Part shown: piece after piece, positions 8,420-16,396 of the stretch
Layout of the letters: each line of letters begins with the position of its first letter
Position numbering within the stretch: position 1 is the first letter of the stretch
Assembly: GCA_017406805.1 (NCBI GenBank)
Contig: JAFQXU010000035.1
Location: forward strand, 1-64,000
Direction: 5' to 3'
DNA from: Clostridia bacterium
Lineage (GTDB): Bacteria > Bacillota > Clostridia > Oscillospirales > Acutalibacteraceae
DNA: 64,000 bases
Position numbers and translations under genes: made by a program
The notes under the pieces: model-generated
What the model was told of the DNA's origin: nothing
The model's database searches: none
What the model saw: only the letters and a program-made list of their open reading frames with translations

Positions 8420-9298
8420 ATGAAAATAACTGATATTTTTAAAAACAGCAGCAACGAAGAAAAACTTGTGGAAAAATTAAAGCAACTGGAAAGACCTAAA
8501 ATAGATGCGGATATGAGTGATTTTGCAGCTTTTGAGCGTATGAGGCAAACTTGGATAAAGCCGGGCGACACTGAACAAGGTTCAAACCAAATATATTATA
8601 AAATAAAAAAAGGCGAGTACGTTACTGAGCAAGATATTAAAACAATTACAGATGATGCAAAAAACAAAGGAGTTTATGCTACAAAAGAGTTTAATAGATA
8701 TCTTGATTATTTGAACCAACTTAAAGGAAACAGCTCAGACGAAAAAAATGATATTGATGAATATAAAAAACAGTTTAATACTTTTGTAAATTTAGGAAAC
8801 GAATTTATTAATGGTTTTAAAAGCTATAAAAGCGCCCTGGAATTTGTTTTAAAGAATAACTGGGTTGTTACAAAAAAAGAGCAAAAAGGAATTTGCGATA
8901 TAATTACAAAAGTGCAATTAAAGTTAAACTATATTAGCAGTAGCATAGAAGAGCTGAAAAAAATTTTATCAAAGGATAATTTTGAATCAGAAAAAGGGAA
9001 AACGTATTATTTAAATTTAGCAAAAGAAGTTCAAGAATGGATGTATGGGAAAAATAGTTTTTATCAAAAACATACTCAGAAAGTATTTGATAAATATAAA
9101 GACGTTTATAAAATGATACTTGATTGTAAAAAAGATAAGCTACAAAATTATGTGGAAAAATCAGATTTAAATGACATGACAAAAAGTAATATTTGTCGTG
9201 TTTTAGATGCTCTTGCATGTTTGTCTATAGAGTTTTATAATAAAAAAAACAAATATTCAGAAAAAGCATTTGATATAGAAAAAATTTTTATACCATAA
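8420..9298 (+). CDS. Hypothetical helical protein in CIS operon
   Basis: 292 residues, not recognised. No signal peptide or membrane segment. Predominantly charged and helical, with heptad-like stretches around residues 110-220. A GTG at 8411 is in frame, but the SD AGGAG (8408-8412) suits ATG 8420. It lies between the DUF4255 gene and the beta-sandwich gene with gaps under 25 bp, so it is very probably part of the injection-system operon. A structural or chaperone role is only a guess. Confidence 0.7.
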   Translation: MKITDIFKNSSNEEKLVEKLKQLERPKIDADMSDFAAFERMRQTWIKPGDTEQGSNQIYYKIKKGEYVTEQDIKTITDDAKNKGVYATKEFNRYLDYLNQLKGNSSDEKNDIDEYKKQFNTFVNLGNEFINGFKSYKSALEFVLKNNWVVTKKEQKGICDIITKVQLKLNYISSSIEELKKILSKDNFESEKGKTYYLNLAKEVQEWMYGKNSFYQKHTQKVFDKYKDVYKMILDCKKDKLQNYVEKSDLNDMTKSNICRVLDALACLSIEFYNKKNKYSEKAFDIEKIFIP

Positions 9299-9312
9299 AG
9301 GTGGGTTAGACT

Positions 9313-10107
9313 ATGCGTGTAATTCATAAGGCGGCGCTGGTGTTTATGCTTAGGGACATTTACTCTAAAATGCCGATTACAAATGCAGTTATCTTGTGTA
9401 ACGGCAAACAAAATCCGTATACCAGAAAAAAAGAAGGTTATTATGTTTTTTCTAACCTTTATCCCATGGATTACGAAATAAGCATAAGCGCAAAAGGTTA
9501 CACCGACCTTAATTTTAATGTTACTTTGCGTGAAAACGAAACGCAGGTTTTTCATTATGATATGCCGTATAGCGTGGATAATGAAAGCTTAACTCATTTA
9601 AAAAGATTTGAAATATTGGTTTCTCATAAAAAAGAAAGACTGAAAAATAAAGAAATAAAACTGGTGCTTAAAAACGAAGCTAAGTTCATGAAAGTTATTG
9701 AACCCGCCGAAGCAGGTACGGACGAATTAAAGCTTAATTTAGATATGACGCCGTCGCTTATCGGGCAAAACTATATTTATGAACACAAAAAGCAAGAAAA
9801 CGAGTTTTCTATTTGGGGTTACGACAACGAAAAAAAAGTGTATACACTTAAAAATCCGCTGGAAAACGAAATTCAACCCGGGGGGAAAATTTATCCGTTT
9901 TGGAATTTAAAAACAGATTCGCTGGGAAGAATTACAATGCCGGCTATAACCCAGTTTATGACGGAAAATGAAGTGAAATTTCAGGTTATTGTTCCGGAGG
10001 AAGAACTTTCGGCAAAGGTTTCGCTAAATCTTGCGGAAGCATCGGGAGCGGATAAAGTTTTTTATTTAAATGCAAGGCTTAGAAAAAAAGCCGAAAAAGA
10101 AAAATAA
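9313..10107 (+). CDS. CIS-operon protein with carboxypeptidase-regulatory-like N-terminal domain
   Basis: 264 residues. The first 90 or so resemble a small beta-sandwich of the carboxypeptidase regulatory/SdrD-B type: DIYSKMPITNAVILCNGK, YYVFSNLYPMDYEISISAKGY, FNVTLRENE. The rest has repeated beta-rich stretches and a lysine-rich end. No signal peptide. The gene starts at ATG with an AAGGTGGG SD and is followed 19 bp later by the PAAR-like gene. Such domains often occur on spike or baseplate-associated proteins, so a tip or baseplate role is plausible but unproven. Confidence 0.65.
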   Translation: MRVIHKAALVFMLRDIYSKMPITNAVILCNGKQNPYTRKKEGYYVFSNLYPMDYEISISAKGYTDLNFNVTLRENETQVFHYDMPYSVDNESLTHLKRFEILVSHKKERLKNKEIKLVLKNEAKFMKVIEPAEAGTDELKLNLDMTPSLIGQNYIYEHKKQENEFSIWGYDNEKKVYTLKNPLENEIQPGGKIYPFWNLKTDSLGRITMPAITQFMTENEVKFQVIVPEEELSAKVSLNLAEASGADKVFYLNARLRKKAEKEK

Positions 10108-10126
10108 TAAAAAAGGAGCAATAAAT

Positions 10127-10495
10127 ATGGGAATTTTGGTTGGAATGGGAGCGCAGTGCGTGTGCTCAATGGGGTTAACACCTACACCGCTTATGATTTT
10201 GCCGCAAAAAAAGGTTTTTGGGGAAAACAAACCGATTGCCACGGCACAAGACAACAAACCGATGGTTAATATTATGCCTTTTGGTATATGTAAATCTCCG
10301 GCTAATCCCGGTGTTAAGCCGCCTGTTATGCAAGGTCCGTGCGTGCCAAATACCGCTGCACCATGGGCGCCATGTTCTTCAACTGTTTTTGTAGGGGGTG
10401 TCCCTGCTCTTACCAACAACAGCAAGCTTGTTTGCAATTATGGTGGAGTAATTTCTATTATGAACCCCGGAATTACTAAGGTTATGGTAAAATAA
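10127..10495 (+). CDS. PAAR-like tip protein (DUF4280)
   Basis: 122 residues. Glycine-, proline- and cysteine-rich with CVCSMGLTPTPLMILP near the N-terminus, then PFGICKSPANPG, APWAPCSSTVFVGGVPAL and VCNYGGVISIMNPG. This is the PAAR-like DUF4280 pattern. PAAR-type proteins cap the spike of contractile systems and sharpen it for membrane penetration. An ATG at 10070 is in frame but would overlap the previous gene; AAAAGGAG is 8 nt before 10127. It lies directly upstream of the AAA+ ATPase, a usual CIS arrangement. Confidence 0.85.
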   Translation: MGILVGMGAQCVCSMGLTPTPLMILPQKKVFGENKPIATAQDNKPMVNIMPFGICKSPANPGVKPPVMQGPCVPNTAAPWAPCSSTVFVGGVPALTNNSKLVCNYGGVISIMNPGITKVMVK

Positions 10496-10514
10496 TTTTT
10501 TAAAGGAATATATT

Positions 10515-12581
10515 ATGAATAAGATTTTTAAAAATTTTTTTTCAAAAAAGATGATATTTCGGTCTTATGATAATTACAAAGATTATTTGGCTGATGAAAT
10601 AAACGCGGTTTTTGTGATTTTAAATTATTATTTGGAAGCTGACAAAAAGAAAAATTTTGAAAGTTTTGAAAATGACGCTTTAAACGCGATTGCAAAAGCA
10701 AATTTTTATATAAAATCCAGACTGGAATGCTCCAAAGAAAGCTTTTTTGCCGGAAAGTATATTAAAGAAACATTTGTTTTTTCGGATCTTGAATGGTTTT
10801 GCTTGATGGTTGCTTTAATTAAGCGTTTTAGCCCTAAGGAGCTTAAAAAATATGCTCAGATTTTAGGCGGGGAAGACCTTAACTTTACTTATCAGGATTT
10901 AATTAAAATATATTTTTTTAAAAAAGAAATTTACAGCATTGAAAATTTTTATGATATAACTGTTTGCTTAAAAGAAAAACTAAGTTCGCTTTGCTTTAAA
11001 GAAGGCGGTCTGGAAATTGATGACTATATTTTTAAAAGTATTGTGGGGAATTCCATAGATACTTTTGAAGGCAAAAATTTTTCTTGTTTGAATTGTGAAA
11101 CGGGCGAAAAATTGATAATCAGAGAAGATTTAGCAAGAAAATTTGCTGATTTTTCAAATGATTTTTCCGGTGATGAAAATATTTTATTCTTTTTATACGG
11201 AGAAAAAGGCATAGGTAAAAAAACTCTGGCAAGGCGAAGCTGCGAAATTTTGAAAAAAGGACTTTTAGAGGTAGATTTGTTAGGCTTTAAAGATATGAAA
11301 AAAGAAAGCTATAACGCTATGATGTCTGCTATGCGTTTTGCTCTTTGTAACAAATTTTATATTTCTTTTTGTAACTACGGCAATTTCGAAAAAGAAATAG
11401 AAGAATGTTACAAAGATTTTATATTAAACGTAGCTACAAAGTATTCAAAGATAATTTTTGTTACATCGAATAGTAAAGTTAATATAATAGAAGATTTTTC
11501 TTGCGGAAAATGCTTGAGTGTGGAAATTGAAGATTTAAATTTGGATGAAAGTTTTAAAATTTGGAAAAAGCATTTGTTTGATTTAAAGACTGATAAAACT
11601 GTAAATATAAGTGAAATTGCAAATAAATTTGAGTTTACTCCTTTGCAAATAATAAGTACATGCGAATGTGCGGAAAATGAAAGAGCTTGGCAAAAAGCCA
11701 ATGCAATCAGCAGCGAAATATTATGCCGCTGTGCTTACGAACAAGTGGCAGGGAAAATTTCCGATAAAGCTACGGTTATAAAGAAAAAACACACATGGGA
11801 CGAGCTTGTTTTGCCGGAGGAACAAAAGAAACTGATTATTCGCGCGTGTAACCAAATAAAATACAAAAATATAGTTTATGATAAATGGGGAATGGACAAA
11901 AAAGTATTATACGGCAGAGGCCTTAGCATGCTATTTTCCGGGCCATCCGGTACGGGTAAAACTATGGCTGCGCAAGTTGTGGCGAATGAACTTGGGCTGG
12001 AAATATACAGAGTGGACCTTTCAAAAGTTGTTTCCAAATACATAGGAGAAACGGAAAAAAATCTGGGAGAAATATTTGAAAGTGCTAAAAAAAGTAATGT
12101 AATACTCCTTTTTGATGAAACAGACGCTATTTTTGGAAAAAGAACAGAAGTTAAAGATTCGCACGACAAAAACGCCAATGTGGAAACATCTTATCTTTTG
12201 CAAAAAATGGAAGAATACAACGGCGTTACCATTATGACCACGAATTTTATTGGGAATATTGATAAAGCATTTTTCAGAAGAATAAATTATGTGGTACATT
12301 TTACACTTCCGGACGCCGGGCTCAGAAAAGAAATATGGCAAAAAATGTACCCAAAAGAAACGCCCATCTCAGAAGATGTTGATTTTGATTTTCTTGCCAA
12401 GCAGTTTGAAATTTCGGGCGGCAGCATAAAAAATATTGTAATTACGTCCAGTTTTATTGCGGCTTCCGAGTCAAACGAAGTTAAAATGGAGCATATTATT
12501 AAAGGCATTGAATACGAAATAAAAAAACAGGGAAAAATGGTTTCTAAATCGGATTTTGGCGAATACGGATATTTGCTTTAA
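10515..12581 (+). CDS. AAA+ ATPase of contractile injection system
   Basis: 688 residues. The C-terminal half is a CDC48/FtsH-like AAA+ module: Walker A SGPSGTGKT near 475, Walker B LLFDETDAIFGKR near 531, an arginine pair in FFRRINYVVHF, and sensor-2 context DAGLRKEIW. The N-terminal half holds a degenerate P-loop, GEKGIGKKT near 229, so two nucleotide-binding folds in tandem are likely. ATPases of this type are a near-constant part of extracellular CIS loci (Afp15/Pvc15 class). It is the last gene of the operon and is followed by a terminator. Confidence 0.85.
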   Translation: MNKIFKNFFSKKMIFRSYDNYKDYLADEINAVFVILNYYLEADKKKNFESFENDALNAIAKANFYIKSRLECSKESFFAGKYIKETFVFSDLEWFCLMVALIKRFSPKELKKYAQILGGEDLNFTYQDLIKIYFFKKEIYSIENFYDITVCLKEKLSSLCFKEGGLEIDDYIFKSIVGNSIDTFEGKNFSCLNCETGEKLIIREDLARKFADFSNDFSGDENILFFLYGEKGIGKKTLARRSCEILKKGLLEVDLLGFKDMKKESYNAMMSAMRFALCNKFYISFCNYGNFEKEIEECYKDFILNVATKYSKIIFVTSNSKVNIIEDFSCGKCLSVEIEDLNLDESFKIWKKHLFDLKTDKTVNISEIANKFEFTPLQIISTCECAENERAWQKANAISSEILCRCAYEQVAGKISDKATVIKKKHTWDELVLPEEQKKLIIRACNQIKYKNIVYDKWGMDKKVLYGRGLSMLFSGPSGTGKTMAAQVVANELGLEIYRVDLSKVVSKYIGETEKNLGEIFESAKKSNVILLFDETDAIFGKRTEVKDSHDKNANVETSYLLQKMEEYNGVTIMTTNFIGNIDKAFFRRINYVVHFTLPDAGLRKEIWQKMYPKETPISEDVDFDFLAKQFEISGGSIKNIVITSSFIAASESNEVKMEHIIKGIEYEIKKQGKMVSKSDFGEYGYLL

Positions 12582-12586
12582 AAAAG

Positions 12587-12610
12587 AAGCGGTTTAATTA
12601 CCGCTTTTTT
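12587..12610 (+). terminator. Terminator of CIS accessory operon
   Basis: AAGCGGT (12587-12593) pairs with ACCGCTT (12600-12606) around TTAATT and is followed by a T run to 12610. Confidence 0.85.
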
Positions 12611-12620
12611 GATTTTAATG

Positions 12621-12629
12621 TGATATAAT
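12621..12629 (+). promoter_or_regulatory. Extended -10 promoter for ASCH gene
   Basis: TGA then TATAAT (12624-12629), 36 bp before the ATG of the ASCH gene. No clear -35. Confidence 0.5.
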
Positions 12630-12664
12630 TAATGTACGTAAATTAATAAGTAAAAGGTGAAGAT

Positions 12665-13057
12665 ATGAAAGTTTTAAGTTTAACAGAACCATGTGCCACA
12701 TTAATAAAAAATGGTGTAAAAAGAATAGAAACCAGAAGTTGGAAAACAAATTATAGAGGAAGGCTGTATATTCATGCCAGCTCAACGAAGATACCGAAAG
12801 AATTTAAAGAAAATAAAGATTTGATGAGTTTAGTCGATATAAATGAACTTAATTTCGGAAATATAATATGCTCATGCGATTTGGTTGATTGTGTGGAAAT
12901 GACGGATGAGTTTATAAAAGAGATAAAAAAGAACAAAGAAGAATATGCTTGTGGATTATACGAAAAAGGTAGATATGCGTGGATTTTAAAAAATATACAA
13001 GTTTTAGATAACCCGGTAAAAGCTAAAGGACATTTGGGTATATGGAATATAGATTAA
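12665..13057 (+). CDS. ASCH-domain protein
   Basis: 130 residues with the ASCH fold signature: KVLSLTEPCATLIKNGVKRIETRSW, then YRGRLYIHAS, a central IICSCDLVDC strand, and YAWILKNI with KGHLGIW at the end. ASCH proteins bind RNA and some act on modified nucleosides or as translation cofactors; the substrate here is unknown. SD AAAGGTG, ATG start. Monocistronic between a terminator and a convergent tRNA-Thr. Confidence 0.85.
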   Translation: MKVLSLTEPCATLIKNGVKRIETRSWKTNYRGRLYIHASSTKIPKEFKENKDLMSLVDINELNFGNIICSCDLVDCVEMTDEFIKEIKKNKEEYACGLYEKGRYAWILKNIQVLDNPVKAKGHLGIWNID

Positions 13058-13087
13058 TTTAAATGGTATGTTTGTATTAGTAAAAAA

Positions 13088-13163
13088 TGGAGCTACTGGG
13101 CGGACTCGAACCGCCGACCTGCTGATTACGAATCAGCTGCTCTACCAACTGAGCCACAGTAGC
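13088..13163 (-). tRNA. tRNA-Thr (anticodon CGT)
   Basis: 76 nt including an encoded CCA (complement of 13088-13090). The acceptor stem GCTACTG/CAGTAGC pairs fully. The anticodon loop TTCGTAA sits in a GCTGA/TCAGC stem and reads ACG threonine codons. The T-arm contains GGTTCGAGTCC. Confidence 0.95.
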
Positions 13164-13185
13164 AACTTACACTATTTGTAAGTTT

Positions 13186-13214
13186 ATTATATAAAAAAAT
13201 TTTAAAATAGTCAA
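13186..13214 (-). promoter_or_regulatory. Promoter for tRNA-Thr
   Basis: On the minus strand TTGACT (complement of 13209-13214) is followed after exactly 17 bp by a perfect TATAAT (complement of 13186-13191), 23 bp before the tRNA 5' end. Confidence 0.8.
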
Positions 13215-13233
13215 TTGCTTTAAAGTTTAAGGG

Positions 13234-13262
13234 TTATTATATTTTTGGAATTATAGTATAAT
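13234..13262 (+). promoter_or_regulatory. Possible fba promoter
   Basis: TATAAT at 13257-13262, 39 bp before the fba ATG, with a weak TTATTA (13234-13239) 17 bp upstream. Confidence 0.4.
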
Positions 13263-13300
13263 AAGATAGTTAATAAATTAAATCAGAGGAGCTAATACTT

Positions 13301-14236
13301 ATGAAACCGGTAAACACTTTAAAAATGCTAAAAAAAGCTTATAGCGAAAACTATGCCGTTGGGGCGTTTAACGTTAATAATATGGAAATAATTCAAGGAA
13401 TAGTTTCTGCAGCTCAGGAGCTTAATTCGCCCGTGATACTTCAAGCATCTTCCGGCGCCAGAAAATATGCAGGTGCTACATATATGAGAAAACTTGTGGA
13501 AGCCGCTTGCGAGGAATCAAACATTCCGATAGCTTTGCATTTAGATCATGGTGATACTTTTGAACTTTGTAAAAACTGTATTGACAGCGGTTTTACGTCT
13601 GTTATGATAGACGGCTCGGCGCTTGATTATGAGGCAAACATTGAACTTACAAAAAAAGTGGTTGATTATGCTCATAAATACAGTGTTTCTGTTGAGGGCG
13701 AACTCGGTAGTTTGGCAGGAATAGAGGAAAAACTTAATGTTTCTGAAGAAAAATCTTTTTATACCGACCCAAAAGAAGTGGAAGATTTTGTGAAGAAGAC
13801 GGGCGTGGATTCCCTTGCTGTGGCGATTGGTACGAGCCACGGAGCGTATAAATTTAAACCCGGCCAAACTCCCAAACTTAGGTTTGATATTTTAGATGAT
13901 ATATCCCGAAGATTGCCAGGTTTCCCAATAGTTTTGCACGGAGCTTCAAGTGTAATTCCGGAGTATGTAAATGAAATTAATAATTTTGGAGGAAATATTA
14001 AAGAAGCTATCGGCATTCCCGAAAATATGCTAAAAGACGCCGCAAAAAAAGCTGTTTGCAAGATTAATGTTGATTCGGATTTAAGGCTTGCAATGACGGC
14101 ATCTATAAGAAAAAGCTTGGCAGAAAATCCATCTAATTTTGACCCAAGAAAATATTTAACCCCCGCAAGAGAAGCTATCAAAGAAGTTGTGAAACATAAA
14201 ATTGAAAATGTTATGGGTAGCAAAAATAAAGCATAA
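13301..14236 (+). CDS. fba: Fructose-bisphosphate aldolase, class II
   Basis: 311 residues. A zinc-dependent aldolase splitting fructose 1,6-bisphosphate in glycolysis. Visible features are YAVGAFNVNNMEI at the N-terminus, the zinc/catalytic HLDHGDTFELC, VEGELGSLAG, the zinc histidines in IGTSHGAYK and VLHGASS, and KINVDSDLRLA near the C-terminus. GAGGAG SD, ATG start. It has its own promoter-like sequence and ends in a hairpin shared with the convergent exported-protein gene. Confidence 0.95.
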   Translation: MKPVNTLKMLKKAYSENYAVGAFNVNNMEIIQGIVSAAQELNSPVILQASSGARKYAGATYMRKLVEAACEESNIPIALHLDHGDTFELCKNCIDSGFTSVMIDGSALDYEANIELTKKVVDYAHKYSVSVEGELGSLAGIEEKLNVSEEKSFYTDPKEVEDFVKKTGVDSLAVAIGTSHGAYKFKPGQTPKLRFDILDDISRRLPGFPIVLHGASSVIPEYVNEINNFGGNIKEAIGIPENMLKDAAKKAVCKINVDSDLRLAMTASIRKSLAENPSNFDPRKYLTPAREAIKEVVKHKIENVMGSKNKA

Positions 14237-14240
14237 AAAG

Positions 14241-14266
14241 AACCCTCGCTAATTTTAGCGGGGGTT
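14241..14266. terminator. Bidirectional terminator between fba and exported-protein gene
   Basis: A 10-bp stem (14241-14250 with 14257-14266, one G-U pair) has a 6-nt loop. Read on the minus strand it is followed by TTCTTTTT, on the plus strand by a weaker TGCTTTT. The stop codon of the minus-strand gene lies partly inside the loop. Confidence 0.75.
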
Positions 14267-15088
14267 TGCTTTTGGGTATGCTTCTTTAAAGTATTTTTCG
14301 TATAAATCTATTGCGCTCGATGGGGTCCCTGTTTTTTTATAATGGGTGATAATCATTGAAATAATTTCCATGACGCCTTTTTGTGTGAGTGTTAGATTAT
14401 CTTGATTTTTTTCAAAAAAACTATTAAAACTTGTTAGATACTCATCATATACGTCTTTTAATAAGCTTATTAAAGCTTTATCTTTTGAGTTTTTTCTAAA
14501 TGTTTTATGAATAAAGTCTTCGCTGTTATTATTTATTGGTTTTTCTTTTCCTTTTTGCGCAAGGTCTTTAATTGCATGGTCAATATAAATTTTTGCTTGA
14601 GCTAAGTACGGATGTGAATCTGCGACAAGATATGCGTAAAATAAAAAGTGCATATCTTCGTTACGTAAGTAAGTAAATAAATGTTTTAGTGTTTTAAAAT
14701 CAATAGTTTTGCTTTTTAGTTCTCCTGAAATAATTCCTACCACAACATAGCTGAAAAAGAATGTAAATATATTTTGAATTTGGTCTTTGCTTTTTTGGTT
14801 TTTAAGTAGTTCTCCATATAGATGTGACTGAAAATAATTATAATAGCAATCTTTAATATCGTTAATATTTTTATTGTGTTTAATATCATATTTTAAGTAT
14901 GCTATTAACTGAATTACACTTTTAAACCCAAAAGTTGGTATATGGCTACCTTTTTCTAAGTAATCATCTACAAATGATTCCGGTGCATTTCCTGTGAAGA
15001 CTATATTTTTTGGGCGAATGGCACTTGAAATTGGGGAAATTAAAATAATAAAGGAAATGATTGTTGACAAAAGTTTTTTAATTTTCAT
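14255..15088 (-). CDS. Exported protein of unknown function
   Basis: 277 residues, not recognised. The signal peptide is clear: KIKK start, hydrophobic core at about 6-20, likely cleavage near SSA at 21-23. The mature part is mostly alpha-helical and polar, without cysteine motifs or anchors, so it is probably secreted or periwall. A strong GAAAGGGG SD precedes the ATG. It has a full consensus promoter with a 16-bp palindrome over the start point, so specific regulation is likely. Confidence 0.75.
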   Translation of the reverse strand: MKIKKLLSTIISFIILISPISSAIRPKNIVFTGNAPESFVDDYLEKGSHIPTFGFKSVIQLIAYLKYDIKHNKNINDIKDCYYNYFQSHLYGELLKNQKSKDQIQNIFTFFFSYVVVGIISGELKSKTIDFKTLKHLFTYLRNEDMHFLFYAYLVADSHPYLAQAKIYIDHAIKDLAQKGKEKPINNNSEDFIHKTFRKNSKDKALISLLKDVYDEYLTSFNSFFEKNQDNLTLTQKGVMEIISMIITHYKKTGTPSSAIDLYEKYFKEAYPKANPR

Positions 15089-15127
15089 TAGTATACCCCT
15101 TTCAAAATTTATTTATATTTGTTTTAA

Positions 15128-15162
15128 AATATAGATATATTTGAAACAAATATATCTATATT
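15128..15162. repeat. 16-bp perfect palindrome over the transcription start
   Basis: The arm 15128-15143 is the exact reverse complement of 15147-15162, with a 3-nt centre. It begins within the -10 of the minus-strand promoter and covers the predicted start (about 15153) and early leader. It can act as an operator in DNA or a tight hairpin at the mRNA 5' end. Confidence 0.85.
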
Positions 15163-15188
15163 ATACTAATTATTAAAAACTATGTCAA
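15160..15188 (-). promoter_or_regulatory. Consensus promoter of exported-protein gene
   Basis: Minus strand: a perfect TTGACA (complement of 15183-15188), a 17-bp spacer and a perfect TATAAT (complement of 15160-15165). One of the best promoters in the window. Confidence 0.85.
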
Positions 15189-15193
15189 CATTA

Positions 15194-15583
15194 TTATAAA
15201 ATATTTCCCAAAGTTGGAATTTCGACTTCCCTTAAATTCTCTAAATATATTGTAGCTTTGTTGCTTTCTATCCAAAAATTATCGTTTTTTGGCTCTTGTG
15301 AAATATCAATTGAAGTTTTTATTAAGGCAATACACTGCTCGATTTCCTCCAGCATTTCATGGTGAACCATTATGGAGAGAATGTGCTGGTTTTCTTCCCA
15401 ATAGTCGTTTAATTTTTCAGCTTTTTTGTGTGCCGATTTAAAATTTGAAGTGGAAAAATCCTGCTGAATGCTTTTTATGGAGTCAACAGTTTTATCAGAA
15501 ATGTTTATTATATAAAACATAAGAAATATGCAAGATATCACTGAAAAAACTGCCAAAATTCCGGCCCAAAGTACTTTTTTCAT
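15194..15583 (-). CDS. DUF4363 membrane-associated protein
   Basis: 129 residues. An N-terminal membrane segment (about 5-27), then a soluble helical part with AEKLNDYWEENQHILSIMV and a later helical block. This matches the DUF4363 family, commonly found directly after a DUF421 gene in Firmicutes, as here. Its start overlaps the end of the DUF421 gene by 4 nt, indicating translational coupling. Function unknown; it probably works with the DUF421 protein at the membrane. Confidence 0.75.
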   Translation of the reverse strand: MKKVLWAGILAVFSVISCIFLMFYIINISDKTVDSIKSIQQDFSTSNFKSAHKKAEKLNDYWEENQHILSIMVHHEMLEEIEQCIALIKTSIDISQEPKNDNFWIESNKATIYLENLREVEIPTLGNIL

Positions 15584-16257
15584 TTGTTTTGTTCCTTTCT
15601 TATTATGCTAAATTTTTTGTCTTTGTTTGCAGTCATTATAAAAATATCTTCAAGTTTTATGTTTTGGTCTTTTATAATGCTGTTTAGCCAAATTTTGTCA
15701 AGATTGCAAACTTTAAGAGAATGCTCCGAAATAACGCCGTCACTTACTATAACGGTGTCTATTGTTGCCGGGTTTGTTTCTATTTTTAGCATTGTGGCAT
15801 CGGGCGGCTGTTTTTCCGGTTTTTTAAGCACGCTCAGTTGACCGTTTGTTTCCATGATTGCAAACCAAACGTCATCTAAAGAAAAAACGTCTGCTTGTCT
15901 TAATTGCTCGAACAAATCTTCGCCTGAAATTCTAAGGTTTTTAAGTGCTGATTGCTGTACTTTTCCTTCTTTTATCAAAACAATTGGTTTGCCGCATATT
16001 ATTTCTCTTATTTTGGCATTTTTTAGCATAAAAAATGAAACTAAAATTTCGTAGCAAATTAAAGATATAATAGGTATAACGCTGGAAAGAAGTGGCTGTG
16101 CGGAATCTTGCATCGGTACGGCGGCTATGTTAGAAATTAAAATAGTTATAACTAGTTCAGATGTTTGCAGGTCGCTTATTTGCCGTTTGCCCATCATTTT
16201 TATTCCAAAAATGATTAAAAGATAAAGTATTATAGTGCGAATAAGAGCTATTGTCAT
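15580..16257 (-). CDS. DUF421 (YetF-family) membrane protein
   Basis: 225 residues. Three hydrophobic segments in the first 80 residues with the family signature MMGKRQISDLQTSELVITILIS, then a cytoplasmic domain with ICGKPIVLIKEGKV, LRISGEDLFEQLRQADVFSLDDVWFAI and LSVLKKPE. Members occur in sporulating Firmicutes but the function is not established. An ATG at 16269 is in frame but abuts the AAGGA SD, so ATG 16257 is preferred, with moderate certainty. Confidence 0.82.
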   Translation of the reverse strand: MTIALIRTIILYLLIIFGIKMMGKRQISDLQTSELVITILISNIAAVPMQDSAQPLLSSVIPIISLICYEILVSFFMLKNAKIREIICGKPIVLIKEGKVQQSALKNLRISGEDLFEQLRQADVFSLDDVWFAIMETNGQLSVLKKPEKQPPDATMLKIETNPATIDTVIVSDGVISEHSLKVCNLDKIWLNSIIKDQNIKLEDIFIMTANKDKKFSIIRKEQNK

Positions 16258-16317
16258 AAATTTTATCATTCCTTTTTGTTTATATATTCTTTATTTTGGC
16301 GATGTTTTTCAAATATA

Positions 16318-16345
16318 TTCACAATTATTAAAAATGTAGTATAAT
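16318..16345 (+). promoter_or_regulatory. Promoter of glycan gene run
   Basis: TTCACA (16318-16323), 16 bp, then TATAAT (16340-16345). The -10 region shares a 15-mer with the sequence upstream of the mgsA-like gene. Confidence 0.6.
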
Positions 16346-16396
16346 ATACTTGTAATAGTTATATTTTAGAATTTTTTATTTAAGGTGTGATTTGTT

